DNA of 64,000 nucleotides from Variovorax beijingensis (GTDB lineage: Bacteria > Pseudomonadota > Gammaproteobacteria > Burkholderiales > Burkholderiaceae_C). The stretch covers positions 1 to 64,000 of the forward strand of contig NZ_VIVL01000015.1 in NCBI RefSeq assembly GCF_007828835.1, read 5' to 3'. A program made the translations under genes and the position numbers. A model generated the notes under the pieces. That model made no database searches, was not told the origin of the DNA, and saw nothing but the letters and a program-made list of their open reading frames with translations. This document shows, in pieces, positions 51,116-60,070 of the stretch; positions within the stretch are counted from its first letter, which is position 1; each line of letters opens with the position of its first letter.

Positions 51116-52660
51116 TCAAACCAGCGGCTTTGTGTGGGCTTTGGCAGCGGCAAGCCACTCCTCCCGCAACTGAGTCTTTTGGACTTTTCCGACGGCCGAG
51201 AGCGGTAGCGGCTTGCTGCGAATGTCATAGCTGCGCGGCACCTTGTAGCCTGCTATCAGCGCGCGACAGTGCGTGTCCAAATCAGAAGGGCTCAGTGTCG
51301 AGCCGGCCCTCGGCACGACCACCGCATGAACCCGGTCCCCCCAGCGCTCATCGGGCAGACCTATCACAGCGCAAGCGTCGACGTTCGGGTGCGAAGCCAG
51401 GGCGTTCTCAACCTCGGCGCAATAGATGTTCTCGCCTCCGCTGATGATCATGTCCTTGATGCGGTCGATAACGTACAGGAAACCGTCTTCGTCCAGATAG
51501 CCTGCATCACCGGAGCAGAGCCACCCGTCCACAAGCGTCTTGGCTGTTTTCTCGGGCTCCCTCCAATAGCCGCGCATGACGGCCGGGCCGCGCATCTGGA
51601 TCTCGCCGGTTTCTCCGGGACCGCATAGACGCGAGTTCGCATCCATGATGCGAATCTCGAAGCCCGGCATCACCTGCCCCGCGGACCCCAACTTGCCCGC
51701 TTTCGGGCCGCTCAAGACGTGGCGATCCGGGGCCAGCGTACTGCTCGCGCCGCACGCCTCGGTCATACCGTAGAACTGGTTGAAACGGGCATTCGGGAAG
51801 CCCTCCACCATTCGGGCAAGTAACGCCTGAGATATCGGCGCGGCGCCATACGCGATGGAGCGGATCTGCGACAGGAGTCGATCGTCGCGCTCCGGCGCGT
51901 CGAGAATCATCGCAGCCATCGTCGGGACGAGTTGAATGTGCGTGACGCCTTCTTCCCGGAGCCGCTGGTAGAACACTTCCGGGGTGAACTGATCGATGAA
52001 GCTGTGCGTGCCGCAGCCGAATGTCGCGGCCAACCCGTTCGCGAGATCCGCCAAATGGAACAGGGGTGTCGAATGAAGGTAGACGGTCTGGGGGTCGTGG
52101 CCGACCTCCCGCTGTACACCCATCGCACTGACAGTGAAATTCAGGTGTGTCAGCTCCACCCCTTTGGGCAGCCCTGTCGTGCCGCCGGTGTAGCAGATGC
52201 CGGCCAGCGCATGGAGATCCCCGCAAGCATCGTCTGTCGGTGGATGCTCGATCATCTGTGCGTACCGTTCACCATCCAAACAGACGAAGGCCTTCAGCAA
52301 TGGCACCTCGCTTCCAATCCGGCTTCCGATCTCCTTGAAAGATTCATCTCCGAAAAGCAGCAACGACTGCGAGTGCTCCGTGATGTATCGGAGTTCGGGG
52401 TAGGCCAGGCGTGTGTTGAGAGGGACGATGACGCCGCCGGCCCACCAAATGGCCATCAACAGCTCGTAGTAGCGAGGCGAGTTTCTGCAAAGCGTTGCGA
52501 CCCGATCGCCGGGCTCGACTCCCGCAGCCTTCAGCGCGCCCGCCATCGCGGACACGCGCCGAACGTGTTCTGGCCAAGTGCACCTTTCCTCACCGGTCGA
52601 AATTGCCAGTCCCTTGGGGTTGATGGTGGCTGCTCTGCGCAGCGCCGCCGTTGATGTCAT
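51116..52660 (-). CDS. Acyl-CoA synthetase (AMP-binding), TetR-linked
   Basis: 514 aa; AAGGAG before ATG 52660. ANL motifs: A3 ICYTGGTTGLPKGVELT (155-171), FYGMTEACGASS (A5), GWLCSGDAGYLD (A7), DRIKDMIISGGENIYCAEVE (A8), SAVGKVQKTQLR with terminal Lys (A10). Divergent from the TetR gene across 191 bp holding the shared box at 52751-52773 and a palindrome at 52829-52848. Likely activates the acid handled by the kinase/ACAD11-like pair 1 kb away. Confidence 0.93.
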   Translation of the reverse strand: MTSTAALRRAATINPKGLAISTGEERCTWPEHVRRVSAMAGALKAAGVEPGDRVATLCRNSPRYYELLMAIWWAGGVIVPLNTRLAYPELRYITEHSQSLLLFGDESFKEIGSRIGSEVPLLKAFVCLDGERYAQMIEHPPTDDACGDLHALAGICYTGGTTGLPKGVELTHLNFTVSAMGVQREVGHDPQTVYLHSTPLFHLADLANGLAATFGCGTHSFIDQFTPEVFYQRLREEGVTHIQLVPTMAAMILDAPERDDRLLSQIRSIAYGAAPISQALLARMVEGFPNARFNQFYGMTEACGASSTLAPDRHVLSGPKAGKLGSAGQVMPGFEIRIMDANSRLCGPGETGEIQMRGPAVMRGYWREPEKTAKTLVDGWLCSGDAGYLDEDGFLYVIDRIKDMIISGGENIYCAEVENALASHPNVDACAVIGLPDERWGDRVHAVVVPRAGSTLSPSDLDTHCRALIAGYKVPRSYDIRSKPLPLSAVGKVQKTQLREEWLAAAKAHTKPLV

Positions 52661-52750
52661 GGAGGGCTCCTTGGCCGAAACATTGAACGAATGACCTTCC
52701 GGATCCGGCTTCGCATGATCCGCACGATGCGATTAGACGGCAGTGGCGCT

Positions 52751-52773
52751 TAAAAGTAAATTACCATTCAGTT
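52751..52773. promoter_or_regulatory. Shared TetR-regulon box, copy at ligase/TetR gap
   Basis: TAAAAGTAAAT-TAC-CATTCAGTT. 20 of 23 bases are identical to 57231-57253 upstream of the Bug gene of the same locus. Lies 90 bp upstream of the ligase start and 78 bp upstream of the TetR start. Confidence 0.6.
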
Positions 52774-52828
52774 CTGGAAAACCCTATGCGACTCTCCTCC
52801 AGCAAGGCCAGTTCTGGACATAAAGCTA

Positions 52829-52848
52829 AGCTGACCTTACATTCAGCT
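52829..52848. promoter_or_regulatory. Palindrome abutting the TetR start
   Basis: AGCTGA-N8-TCAGCT, perfect 6-bp arms, with an embedded CATTCAG as in the shared box. It ends 3 bp before ATG 52852, which argues that this ATG, and not 52786, is the start. Confidence 0.5.
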
Positions 52849-52851
52849 CCA

Positions 52852-53550
52852 ATGCAGACCGAATCCCCCCCCGCCCGACGCAAGCGCGCAACCCACAAAG
52901 GGGACGCCACTCGGGAGGCGATCAAACAGGCCGCCAAACGAACGATCGCGATCGACGGCTTCGCTGCCGCAACGATTGCGGACATCATGGCGCAGGCAGA
53001 CCGCTCGCCCGGCGCGTTTTATCTGTACTTCAAGACCAAAGAGCAAGTGCTGCAGGAACTGTTGGAAGACTTCCGGCAGCGGCTCAAGGATGAAGTCAAC
53101 CGGCCCATCAGCGAGGCCGAAGGCCCCCTCGAGAATCTCACGTCGCGATTGACCGCTTTCTGGAGAATCTATCGGGAAGACTGGCCAATCGCCACGGCCG
53201 CCTTCCAGATGGCCATGATCGACCAGCAGTTCTCTCGCGCCTGGCGAAACGTCCGCCAGCAGGGCATACGCGGACTCTCGGTCATGATTCAGCTCGCGCA
53301 GAAAGAAGGCTACAGCCCGGGCATGGACACCGAACTCGCCGCCTCGGCGCTCTGCTCGATGCTCGAGTACACCTGCTACAACTGGACGGCGAAAGGCGGT
53401 GACTTCCCGGACCGCTTCATTGACGATGCCACTGCGATCAACGTGCTCACCGAGCTCTTTGTGCATGCCGTGGGCTGGCAATCGCTCACCAACGCCGACT
53501 ACGCCGCAGCCAAGCAAACATTGAGCTCACGGCAGGAACCGGTCGGGTGA
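52852..53550 (+). CDS. TetR-family regulator of the hydroxy-acid locus
   Basis: 232 aa from ATG 52852. N-terminal basic arm ESPPARRKRATHKGDATREA, then HTH KRTIAIDGFAAATIADIMAQ with ADRSPGAFYLYFKTKEQVL. C-terminal domain LENLTSRLTAFWRIYREDWP, IATAAFQMAMIDQQFSRAWR. Such regulators (PsrA/FadR-like) often bind acyl-CoAs. Divergent from the CoA ligase and convergent with the ACAD11-like gene (49 bp). The box it may bind recurs upstream of the Bug receptor at 57045. Confidence 0.9.
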   Translation: MQTESPPARRKRATHKGDATREAIKQAAKRTIAIDGFAAATIADIMAQADRSPGAFYLYFKTKEQVLQELLEDFRQRLKDEVNRPISEAEGPLENLTSRLTAFWRIYREDWPIATAAFQMAMIDQQFSRAWRNVRQQGIRGLSVMIQLAQKEGYSPGMDTELAASALCSMLEYTCYNWTAKGGDFPDRFIDDATAINVLTELFVHAVGWQSLTNADYAAAKQTLSSRQEPVG

Positions 53551-53572
53551 CCCTCTCGCTGGTCGAACGCAG

Positions 53573-53590
53573 AAGGGCCGCATCGCCCTT
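53573..53590. terminator. Hairpin between convergent genes
   Basis: AAGGGC-N6-GCCCTT between the stops of TetR (53550) and the ACAD11-like gene (53600). No T-run; a bidirectional terminator is possible. Confidence 0.35.
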
Positions 53591-53599
53591 GCGCTGATC

Positions 53600-54820
53600 T
53601 CAGCGCGAGACGTACTTGTTGAGTTCGATCTTCGCGACCGCGTTGCGGTGGACCTCGTCCGGACCATCTGCAATCCGCACCGAACGCGCCGCGCTGTAGC
53701 TTTGCGCCAGCGGAAAATCCTCGCTAAGGCCGGCGCTGCCGTGCAGTTGGATTGCCCAATCGATGACGTCGCAGGCCATCTGCGGCGCGACGACCTTGAT
53801 CATCGCAATTTCCGCCTGCGCGGCCTTGTTGCCCGCGACATCCATCATCCATGCAGATTTGAGCGTCAACAGGCGCGCCATGTCGATCTTGCAGCGCGCC
53901 TCGGCGATGCGCTCACGGGTCACACCCTGATCGGACAGTGGCCGGCCGAAGGCGATGCGGGCCGTCGCGCGTTGGCACATCATCTCCAGTGCCCGCTCCG
54001 CGAGGCCGATCAGGCGCATGCAGTGGTGGATGCGTCCGGGGCCAAGGCGGCCCTGCGCAATCTCGAAGCCTCGCCCCTCGCCAAGCAGCATGTTCGACGC
54101 GGGAACCCGGACGTTCTCGAAGACCATTTCCACGTGACCTTGCGGTGCGTCGTCGTAACCAAACACTTGCAGCGAACGCACCACCTTCACGCCCGGGGCA
54201 TCGCTTGGAACGAAGATCATCGACTGCTGGGTATGACGCGGCGCATCGGGGTCCGACTTCCCCATGAAGATGATGACCGCGCAGCGCGGGTCGGCAGGCC
54301 CGGAGGTGAACCACTTCCGCCCGTTCAGGAGGTAGTGGTCGCCGTCGCGCTCGATCCGGGACTCGATGTTGGTGGCGTCCGACGACGCAACGCCGGGTTC
54401 GGTCATTGCAAACGCGCTTCGAATCTCGCCCGCGAGCAGGGGCTCGAGCCACTGCTTTTTTTGCTCCGGCGTGCCGTAGCGAGCGATGATTTCCATGTTG
54501 CCGGTGTCAGGTGCCGAGCAATTGAAGACTTCACTCGCCCACACGACGCGACCCATCATTTCGGCGAGAGGCGCGTATTCCTGGTTGGTGAGGCCCGCTC
54601 CGTATTCGCTCTCGGGCAGGAACAGATTCCATAGTCGAGCATCGCGCGCCTTGGACTTGAGCGTCTCGATGACCTGCAACGGGGCGTAGCGTTTACCTGC
54701 TGCGGCGTTCGCCCGCAGTTCATCGAGTACCGCGGTCTCGGCCGGATAGATGTGCTCGTCCATGAAGGCGCGCAGCCGATTCTGCAGCTCGATAGTTCGC
54801 GGCGAGTAGTTGAAGTCCAT
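53600..54820 (-). CDS. ACAD11-like acyl-CoA dehydrogenase (LvaC-like)
   Basis: 406 aa from ATG 54820, AAAGGAC upstream. Sequence is that of the ACAD10/11 branch: FAMTEPGVASSDATNIESRI (137-156), YLLNGRKWFTSGPADPRCAV, VFGYDDAPQGHVEMVFENVR, LLGEGRGFEIAQGRLGPGRI with HHCMRLIGLAERAL, and QLHGSAGLSEDFPLAQSYSA plus ADGPDEVHRNAVAKIEL. In ACAD10/11 and bacterial LvaC the enzyme eliminates phosphate from a 4-phosphoacyl-CoA instead of doing a simple dehydrogenation. Follows its APH-type kinase by 40 bp. Confidence 0.92.
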   Translation of the reverse strand: MDFNYSPRTIELQNRLRAFMDEHIYPAETAVLDELRANAAAGKRYAPLQVIETLKSKARDARLWNLFLPESEYGAGLTNQEYAPLAEMMGRVVWASEVFNCSAPDTGNMEIIARYGTPEQKKQWLEPLLAGEIRSAFAMTEPGVASSDATNIESRIERDGDHYLLNGRKWFTSGPADPRCAVIIFMGKSDPDAPRHTQQSMIFVPSDAPGVKVVRSLQVFGYDDAPQGHVEMVFENVRVPASNMLLGEGRGFEIAQGRLGPGRIHHCMRLIGLAERALEMMCQRATARIAFGRPLSDQGVTRERIAEARCKIDMARLLTLKSAWMMDVAGNKAAQAEIAMIKVVAPQMACDVIDWAIQLHGSAGLSEDFPLAQSYSAARSVRIADGPDEVHRNAVAKIELNKYVSR

Positions 54821-54860
54821 GCGCTTGTCCTTTGAATTGAGAAATGGCGCGCCGTGCCCG

Positions 54861-55937
54861 TCACCCCGCCTGCGCGAATTGCCAGCCAAGTGCGGCCATG
54901 CGCTTCGCACCCGATCCGGCCTGCGCAGCCTGCGTGTTCGACGCCGTGCCGTCGAGCGCGCGCTTGGCGATGCCTTGCATGATGGCGGCGGCGCGATACA
55001 TGTTGTAGGCGAGGTAGAAGTTCCAATCCGCCATCACGGCATCGACGTCACCGCGCCGGGTGCGTTCGCAATAGCGCCGCACGTAGTCGCGCTCCGACGG
55101 GATGCCGAGCGCAGCGATGTCCAGATGGTCGATGCCGGGCGCAGCCCCACTCGCGATGTGCCATGCCATGCAGAGGTAGCTGAAATCGCCAAGGGGATGA
55201 CCGAGTGTCGAAAGCTCCCAGTCCAGCACGGCGAGCACACGGGGCTCGGTCGGATGGAAGATCAGGTTGTCGAGCCTGAAGTCGCCGTGCACGATCGTGA
55301 TCTGCGCTTCGTCCCGCGAGGCCGCCGGGATATGCGCCGGCAGCCACTGCATCAAGTCGTTCATCGCGTCGATCGGCTCGACGACCGAGGCGACATACTG
55401 CTTGCTCCAGCGCCCGATCTGGCGCTCGAAATAGTTCCCCGGCTTCCCAAAGCTGGAAAGGCCGACCGCGTCGACGTCGACAGAGTGCAGCGCCGCGATG
55501 ATGCGGTTCATTTCGTCGTAGATGGCACCTCGTTCTGCGTTGGTCATTCCCGGCAGCGACTGGTCCCATAGCACGCGGCCCTCGACGAACTCCATGATGT
55601 AGAAGGCCCGTCCGATGATGGACTCGTCTTCGCACAGCAGATACATCTGCGCGACCGGCACGTCGGTTGCTTCGAGCGCGCTCATGACTCGGTACTCGCG
55701 TTCGATCGCATGCGCCGATGGAAGCAACTTCACCGCAGGTCCGGGCTTCGCGCGCATCACATAGGCCTTGCCCGGCGTGACGAGTTTGTATGTTGGGTTC
55801 GACTGCCCCCCTTTGAACTGCTCGACCGTCAGCGGCCCGGCGAAACCGTCGAGGCGTCCAGTGAGAAAGCGCTCCAGCGCGACGACGTCGAACGCATGCC
55901 GCTCGATGACGGCCTTTGTCCCGCTAAATGGGTCCAT
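54861..55937 (-). CDS. APH-type kinase of the ACAD10/11 partner family (LvaA-like)
   Basis: 358 aa phosphotransferase. N-terminal lobe FKGGQSNPTYKLVTPGKAYV and MRAKPGPAVKLLPSAHAIER; catalytic loop HGDFRLDN at 217-224 (Asp219, Asn224) and metal loop VLDWELSTLGHP (238-249). This is the kinase part that is fused to the dehydrogenase in mammalian ACAD11 and separate in LvaA. It phosphorylates the hydroxyl of a 4-hydroxyacyl-CoA. No ribosome site is obvious. Lies between the Bug receptor and the ACAD11-like gene. Confidence 0.9.
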   Translation of the reverse strand: MDPFSGTKAVIERHAFDVVALERFLTGRLDGFAGPLTVEQFKGGQSNPTYKLVTPGKAYVMRAKPGPAVKLLPSAHAIEREYRVMSALEATDVPVAQMYLLCEDESIIGRAFYIMEFVEGRVLWDQSLPGMTNAERGAIYDEMNRIIAALHSVDVDAVGLSSFGKPGNYFERQIGRWSKQYVASVVEPIDAMNDLMQWLPAHIPAASRDEAQITIVHGDFRLDNLIFHPTEPRVLAVLDWELSTLGHPLGDFSYLCMAWHIASGAAPGIDHLDIAALGIPSERDYVRRYCERTRRGDVDAVMADWNFYLAYNMYRAAAIMQGIAKRALDGTASNTQAAQAGSGAKRMAALGWQFAQAG

Positions 55938-56067
55938 GGTGTGAGATCGGTTCGTTGATGTTTTTGCTGACTCGGCCCGCCATCAGCGGGCACTTCTCGT
56001 TTCGCGTGGCGCGACGCCAGGCCCCGACCTCCGAGGAAGGCCCTGGGTCATTGCCGGCGCCAAGCGG

Positions 56068-57045
56068 TCATTCCAGCCGCAAGTTGGCGGCTTTGATCAG
56101 CTCGCGGTAGTACTCGGAGTCTTGCCGGACGATGTGCGCAAAAGCTTCTGGCGTGCCGCCGGCCGGGCTTGCACCTCCTTGCGCAAGCCACGACACCAAT
56201 GCGGGATTGCTCAACGCAGCGGTGACGTCCTTGGCGATCTTGTCGACGATGGACTTTGGCGTTTTCGCCGGTGCGAACAGCCCCATCCATTGGGCGCGCG
56301 AGAAACCTTGCAGCCCCGACTCCTCCAAGGTGGGCACTTGTGGCAATACCGGGGAGCGCGTCGGACCCGCCGCACCAATGACTACGATCTTGCCGGTCTC
56401 CAGCCCAATGCGAGCAATGGCGTAGGGCACCATGGCGGAGTCGAGGTCACCGGCGATCATGGTCTGCACGGCGACCCCCATTCCCTTGAAGGGAACGTGC
56501 GTGATGTCGACTTGCGCCTTGCGCTGCAGGGAGTTCAGGAGCAAGTGTCCCGTGGATGCGTTTCCCCACGATCCGAAGGAAAGCTTTCCGGGCTTGCGGC
56601 GCGCCAGGTCAATGAACTCCGCCGGCGTGGTGACGCCAAGGGTCTTGGTGACGACCAGGTACAAGGGCTCAGTGGAAACCTGAACGACCGGGGCCAGATC
56701 GGCCAGCGTGTCGAAAGGCATCTTCGCGCGAAGATGGGGATTCTGGACGATCGACAGAATACCCAGCAGGATCGTGTAGCCGTCGGGCTTGGCACGCGCG
56801 ACTTCTCCGGTCCCGATGATCGAGTCGGCACCAGGCTTGTTGTCCACGATCACGGGCTGACCCCATCCCTCTGAAAGGGCGCGCGCCAGGGGGCGTGCCG
56901 CAGCATCAACGCCGCCCCCCGCATCGTATGGCACGACAAGCCGCACTGGGCGGTTGGGATATTCCGGCTCTGCGCGTGCCGCACGGTGAGCCAGCATGGG
57001 AAGGGAAGCAAGACCCAGATTGACCTGTCTACGGTTCAGCATCAT
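56068..57045 (-). CDS. Bug-type periplasmic solute-binding receptor (hydroxy-acid locus)
   Basis: 325 aa from ATG 57045 with GGAG 5 nt upstream. Signal MMLNRRQVNLGLASLPMLAH RAARA, twin-arginine-like (NRRQVNLG). Family marks: YPNRPVRLVVPYDAGGGVDA, VIVDNKPGADSIIGTGEVAR, KPDGYTILLG, ITHVPFKGMGVAVQTMIAGD, VLPQVPTLEESGLQGF. First gene of Bug > kinase > ACAD11-like; the shared box lies 186 bp upstream. Confidence 0.93.
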   Translation of the reverse strand: MMLNRRQVNLGLASLPMLAHRAARAEPEYPNRPVRLVVPYDAGGGVDAAARPLARALSEGWGQPVIVDNKPGADSIIGTGEVARAKPDGYTILLGILSIVQNPHLRAKMPFDTLADLAPVVQVSTEPLYLVVTKTLGVTTPAEFIDLARRKPGKLSFGSWGNASTGHLLLNSLQRKAQVDITHVPFKGMGVAVQTMIAGDLDSAMVPYAIARIGLETGKIVVIGAAGPTRSPVLPQVPTLEESGLQGFSRAQWMGLFAPAKTPKSIVDKIAKDVTAALSNPALVSWLAQGGASPAGGTPEAFAHIVRQDSEYYRELIKAANLRLE

Positions 57046-57523
57046 TAACGCTCCAGAAAAGGCGGCAGATGCCGCAAGACTTATTGCCCGCTGCAGTGCA
57101 AGTTCAATGTGAGCACCGTCAGGTGTCGCACAACGTAGCCATCCGCTAAAACGTAAGTGCAAGTCAGGTCTCGATGCTTGATCGTCGGAAGCCAACTCCA
57201 CTCGTGCATGGATTACACGGCAACCGACCATAAAAGTAAATCTGCATTCAGTTATCGCTAACCCTAACCTGAGGATGCGGGGCGGCGGCGAACGCCGCTC
57301 ACCCAGGGGATGGGTTGGTCGGAACGTTTGCGGTGTGGAAGGTCCGTCAGCGCACATTGGGGACGTAGGTACGCAGCCCCTGAAGGAGACAGAACATGGA
57401 CGCCGGCTGCAGCGCGGCGTTGTACGGGTTCGCGGGAAGCAGCTTGCTTCTGAACGCGTGCCAGGACGCGCCGCCTCCTGTTCGAAATGGTCGGAAGCTC
57501 GGCCGTTCGCCGAGTTCGTTGGG
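57046..57523. other. Intergenic 478 bp with shared TetR box and a stray gene start
   Basis: Holds the box at 57231-57253. On the plus strand AAGGAG, 7 nt before ATG 57396, opens a frame MDAGCSAALYGFAGSSLLLN that soon runs antisense into the nitroreductase gene; I take it as the left-over start of a lost gene. Nothing else recognised. Confidence 0.4.
57231..57253. promoter_or_regulatory. Shared TetR-regulon box, copy upstream of Bug
   Basis: TAAAAGTAAAT-CTG-CATTCAGTT, nearly identical to 52751-52773. Both copies are followed on the plus strand by a CCCTA-containing tract. Confidence 0.6.
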
Positions 57524-58240
57524 CTATCGGCTCTGGCCGGGCACTTCGATGAACTTCGCAAACTCCGCTACCGGTGCGCGCTCGCTGACCAGCGCATTGA
57601 CGGGCGCGGCAACGTCCTCATACCCCATCGACATGCCGCACACGAGGGTCTCGCCCGCTGGCGCTGCGATGTGCTCCATGACGATGCGATGAAATTTCAG
57701 GAAAGCTCCCTGCGGGCAGGTGTGCAACCCGCGCGCACGCGCGGCCACCATCACGCTCTGCAAGAACATGCCGTAGTCGAGCCAGCTCGCGCGGGGCATG
57801 ATGCGGTCAATCGTGAACATCAGCCCCACGGGAGCACCAAAAAAATCATAGTTGCGGCCGCGCTGCGCGTGCATTTGTGCGCTGTCGCCCTTCGCGATAT
57901 CGAGAAGGTTGTACATGTCCCAGCCGACCTTGCGCCGTCGGTCGATGTAGGGCGAAACCCATTCGGTCGGGTGACTGGAGACCTCGTCGGTGTGCTGCGC
58001 CAGGCAGGCCGGGTCGTTGTACGCATCGAGGATCTTGCGCGACAGCCCTGCCTTCGCCTCGCCGCCCAGCACGTAGACTTTCCACGGCTGGATGTTCGTG
58101 CCAGACGGCGCGCGCGACGCGACTTCAAGGATGTCTTCCACCGTTCGGCGCGGGATCGGCGTCGGCAGGAAAGCGCGCACGGAGCGGCGCGAGGTGATCG
58201 CGAGGTCGACGGTGGCGATGGATTCAGTGCAGGGCGACAT
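57524..58240 (-). CDS. Nitroreductase-family flavoprotein, second paralogue
   Basis: 238 aa. FMN part RRSVRAFLPTPIPRRTVEDI, SRAPSGTNIQPWKVYVLGGE; block SPYIDRRRKVGWDMYNLLDI with GRNYDFFGAPVGLMFTIDRI; end HTCPQGAFLKFHRIVMEHIA and LVCGMSMGYED. Clearly paralogous to 20631-21371. Same strand as CocE and the beta-oxidation genes upstream; 121 bp after the CocE-type gene. Confidence 0.88.
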   Translation of the reverse strand: MSPCTESIATVDLAITSRRSVRAFLPTPIPRRTVEDILEVASRAPSGTNIQPWKVYVLGGEAKAGLSRKILDAYNDPACLAQHTDEVSSHPTEWVSPYIDRRRKVGWDMYNLLDIAKGDSAQMHAQRGRNYDFFGAPVGLMFTIDRIMPRASWLDYGMFLQSVMVAARARGLHTCPQGAFLKFHRIVMEHIAAPAGETLVCGMSMGYEDVAAPVNALVSERAPVAEFAKFIEVPGQSR

Positions 58241-58361
58241 CGAATATTCCTAGAAAGTGAACGGCGTGACGAGGCGCTTGCGACACGAATCGCCGGTGAC
58301 GTCGGCGTGCCGCTGATAGGAACTCAGCCGCAGCGCGACGAGGAACCCACGTGCTTGGGCC

Positions 58362-60023
58362 TCAGTCATGCCCAATGGAAGGAATGACCGGCACGAGCAG
58401 ATGCGAGTCAAAGTCCCCCCCGGTGTGAATGACGTGTTCTCCGCGGTTCGCGCTGATGGTGTGCTCCCAGGCCACGTGGGCATGCAGGTCGCTGCCGAGA
58501 ACGGTCACGCGCAACTTTTCACCTGCCTCGAACAGAACACTTGCCGGCCACAGCTCGATTTCCACAGGAACGACTTCAGAGGGCTTCAGCTTGGCTTCCT
58601 TCTGGTGCTTGAGAACCGGCTGATGGGGTGTGGATCTCTCCATGTCGAGCTCGCGATGCGACACGCGCAGCCAGCCATAGGCAACCGGTCCATGGTCGAA
58701 GCCGCTTTGTGACGGGAAGTTCACCCGGTCGCCCGTGCGATCGAACTTGTCGATCACGACGAACAGCTCCATGTCATCGCTTCCGACGGCCTCGACCCAG
58801 AGCTTCAGCTTGGTGTGGCCGGTCAGCTCCGTCTTCTGCGGGAACTTGATCTCGAAGACCGCGTTCTGGCTCTTGTCTCGCGGATCGTCGGCCTTGTACC
58901 GGCTCTGCGCGACCTCGCTCGAAGGCGAGGTGTTGAGCTCGTTCTTGCTCGCGTCCAGGAACAACTTGGTGTACTGCGTGCGGGCGAGCGGCCACTCGTT
59001 CTCCTGGCGGTAGTTGCCGACGTTGTACTTCTGGCGCACCTCCAGGTTGACCGCAGGCCAGTACTTCACTTCGTTGTCGATGCCCTTGAGGAACCTGTCG
59101 AAGAACTGCCTCTGCATGTCCACGTGGTCGTAGTAGTCGACCCACTTCTTGCGGCCATGGACCCTGAGCCACTTTTCCTTCGAAGAGATCTTCTTGAAGC
59201 CTTCGAATGTGCCCCGTGTATGCAGGCCGTGGTCCGACCAGCTCGCGACGACGAAGGCCGGGACCGTGATCTTCGACAGGTCGGCATTCTTGCTGGCCCA
59301 ATATTCGTCGAACAGCGGGTGCTCCTTGGCCATCGCCAGCAGATCCTCCGCGCGCTTGCGGGGGCGGCACATCGTGCCCGGAAACATCGCGGTGAAGTTG
59401 CTGCGGATCCCGCCATGGAAGACCAGTTCGCGATAGAAGTCGCTCACGCCTTCCCAGGGATTGATCGCCGCCAGGTGCGGGGGATTCATCGCCGCGATCT
59501 TCCACTGGCTCCAGCCCAGATAGGAGACGCCGTTCATGCCGACCTTGCCATTGCTCCAGGCCTGGGTTCCCGCCCATTCGACGACGTCGTAGCCGTCGAG
59601 TGCCTCTTGCGGACTCATGAAGGTCAGATCGCCCTCGGAACCCCAGGCGCCGCGCGGATCGACATAGACGATGATGAAACCATAGGGACACCAATCCGCC
59701 GGGTCCGGCCCTTCGAAGCGGGCGTATTCCGAATGCAATGCCTTCGATCCGCCACAGCCCGGGAGCATCGCGTAGTAGTCGTCCGCGCCTTCGTGCTTGC
59801 CGTAAGGCGCCCACGCCAGCACGACCGGGTACTGTCCCTCTGCCTTGGGGCGGAAGATGTTGACGTAGATCTTCACGCCATCGCGCAGGGTGACCGGCAC
59901 GTCGTACTCGCAGATCATGCCCAGCTTCTCGTCGACCCGGTACCCGGGCCGGAGTCCGGCGTATCCGCCCCCGGAGGGATGCTTGCCGCGAGTAAAGCGC
60001 AATTCGAAATCAGTCTTTTCCAT
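58362..60023 (-). CDS. CocE/NonD-family serine hydrolase
   Basis: 553 aa from ATG 60023 with GGAG upstream. X-Pro dipeptidyl-peptidase (S15)-type alpha/beta domain: VPVTLRDGVKIYVNIFRPKA, VVLAWAPYGKHEG, YVDPRGAWGSEGDLT, nucleophile Ser167 in GMNGVSYLGWSQW, then acid/His region WSDHGLHTRGTFEGF; C-terminal jelly-roll HTKLKLWVEAVGSDDMELFV...DLHAHVAWEHTISANRGEHV. No signal peptide, so cytoplasmic. Hydrolyses esters, amides or possibly lactones; here likely an ester-opening first step. Confidence 0.9.
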   Translation of the reverse strand: MEKTDFELRFTRGKHPSGGGYAGLRPGYRVDEKLGMICEYDVPVTLRDGVKIYVNIFRPKAEGQYPVVLAWAPYGKHEGADDYYAMLPGCGGSKALHSEYARFEGPDPADWCPYGFIIVYVDPRGAWGSEGDLTFMSPQEALDGYDVVEWAGTQAWSNGKVGMNGVSYLGWSQWKIAAMNPPHLAAINPWEGVSDFYRELVFHGGIRSNFTAMFPGTMCRPRKRAEDLLAMAKEHPLFDEYWASKNADLSKITVPAFVVASWSDHGLHTRGTFEGFKKISSKEKWLRVHGRKKWVDYYDHVDMQRQFFDRFLKGIDNEVKYWPAVNLEVRQKYNVGNYRQENEWPLARTQYTKLFLDASKNELNTSPSSEVAQSRYKADDPRDKSQNAVFEIKFPQKTELTGHTKLKLWVEAVGSDDMELFVVIDKFDRTGDRVNFPSQSGFDHGPVAYGWLRVSHRELDMERSTPHQPVLKHQKEAKLKPSEVVPVEIELWPASVLFEAGEKLRVTVLGSDLHAHVAWEHTISANRGEHVIHTGGDFDSHLLVPVIPSIGHD

Positions 60024-60070
60024 CTTCAACTCCACCTTCAACGGTTTTTCCGAATGTCGACGTTGGGCGG

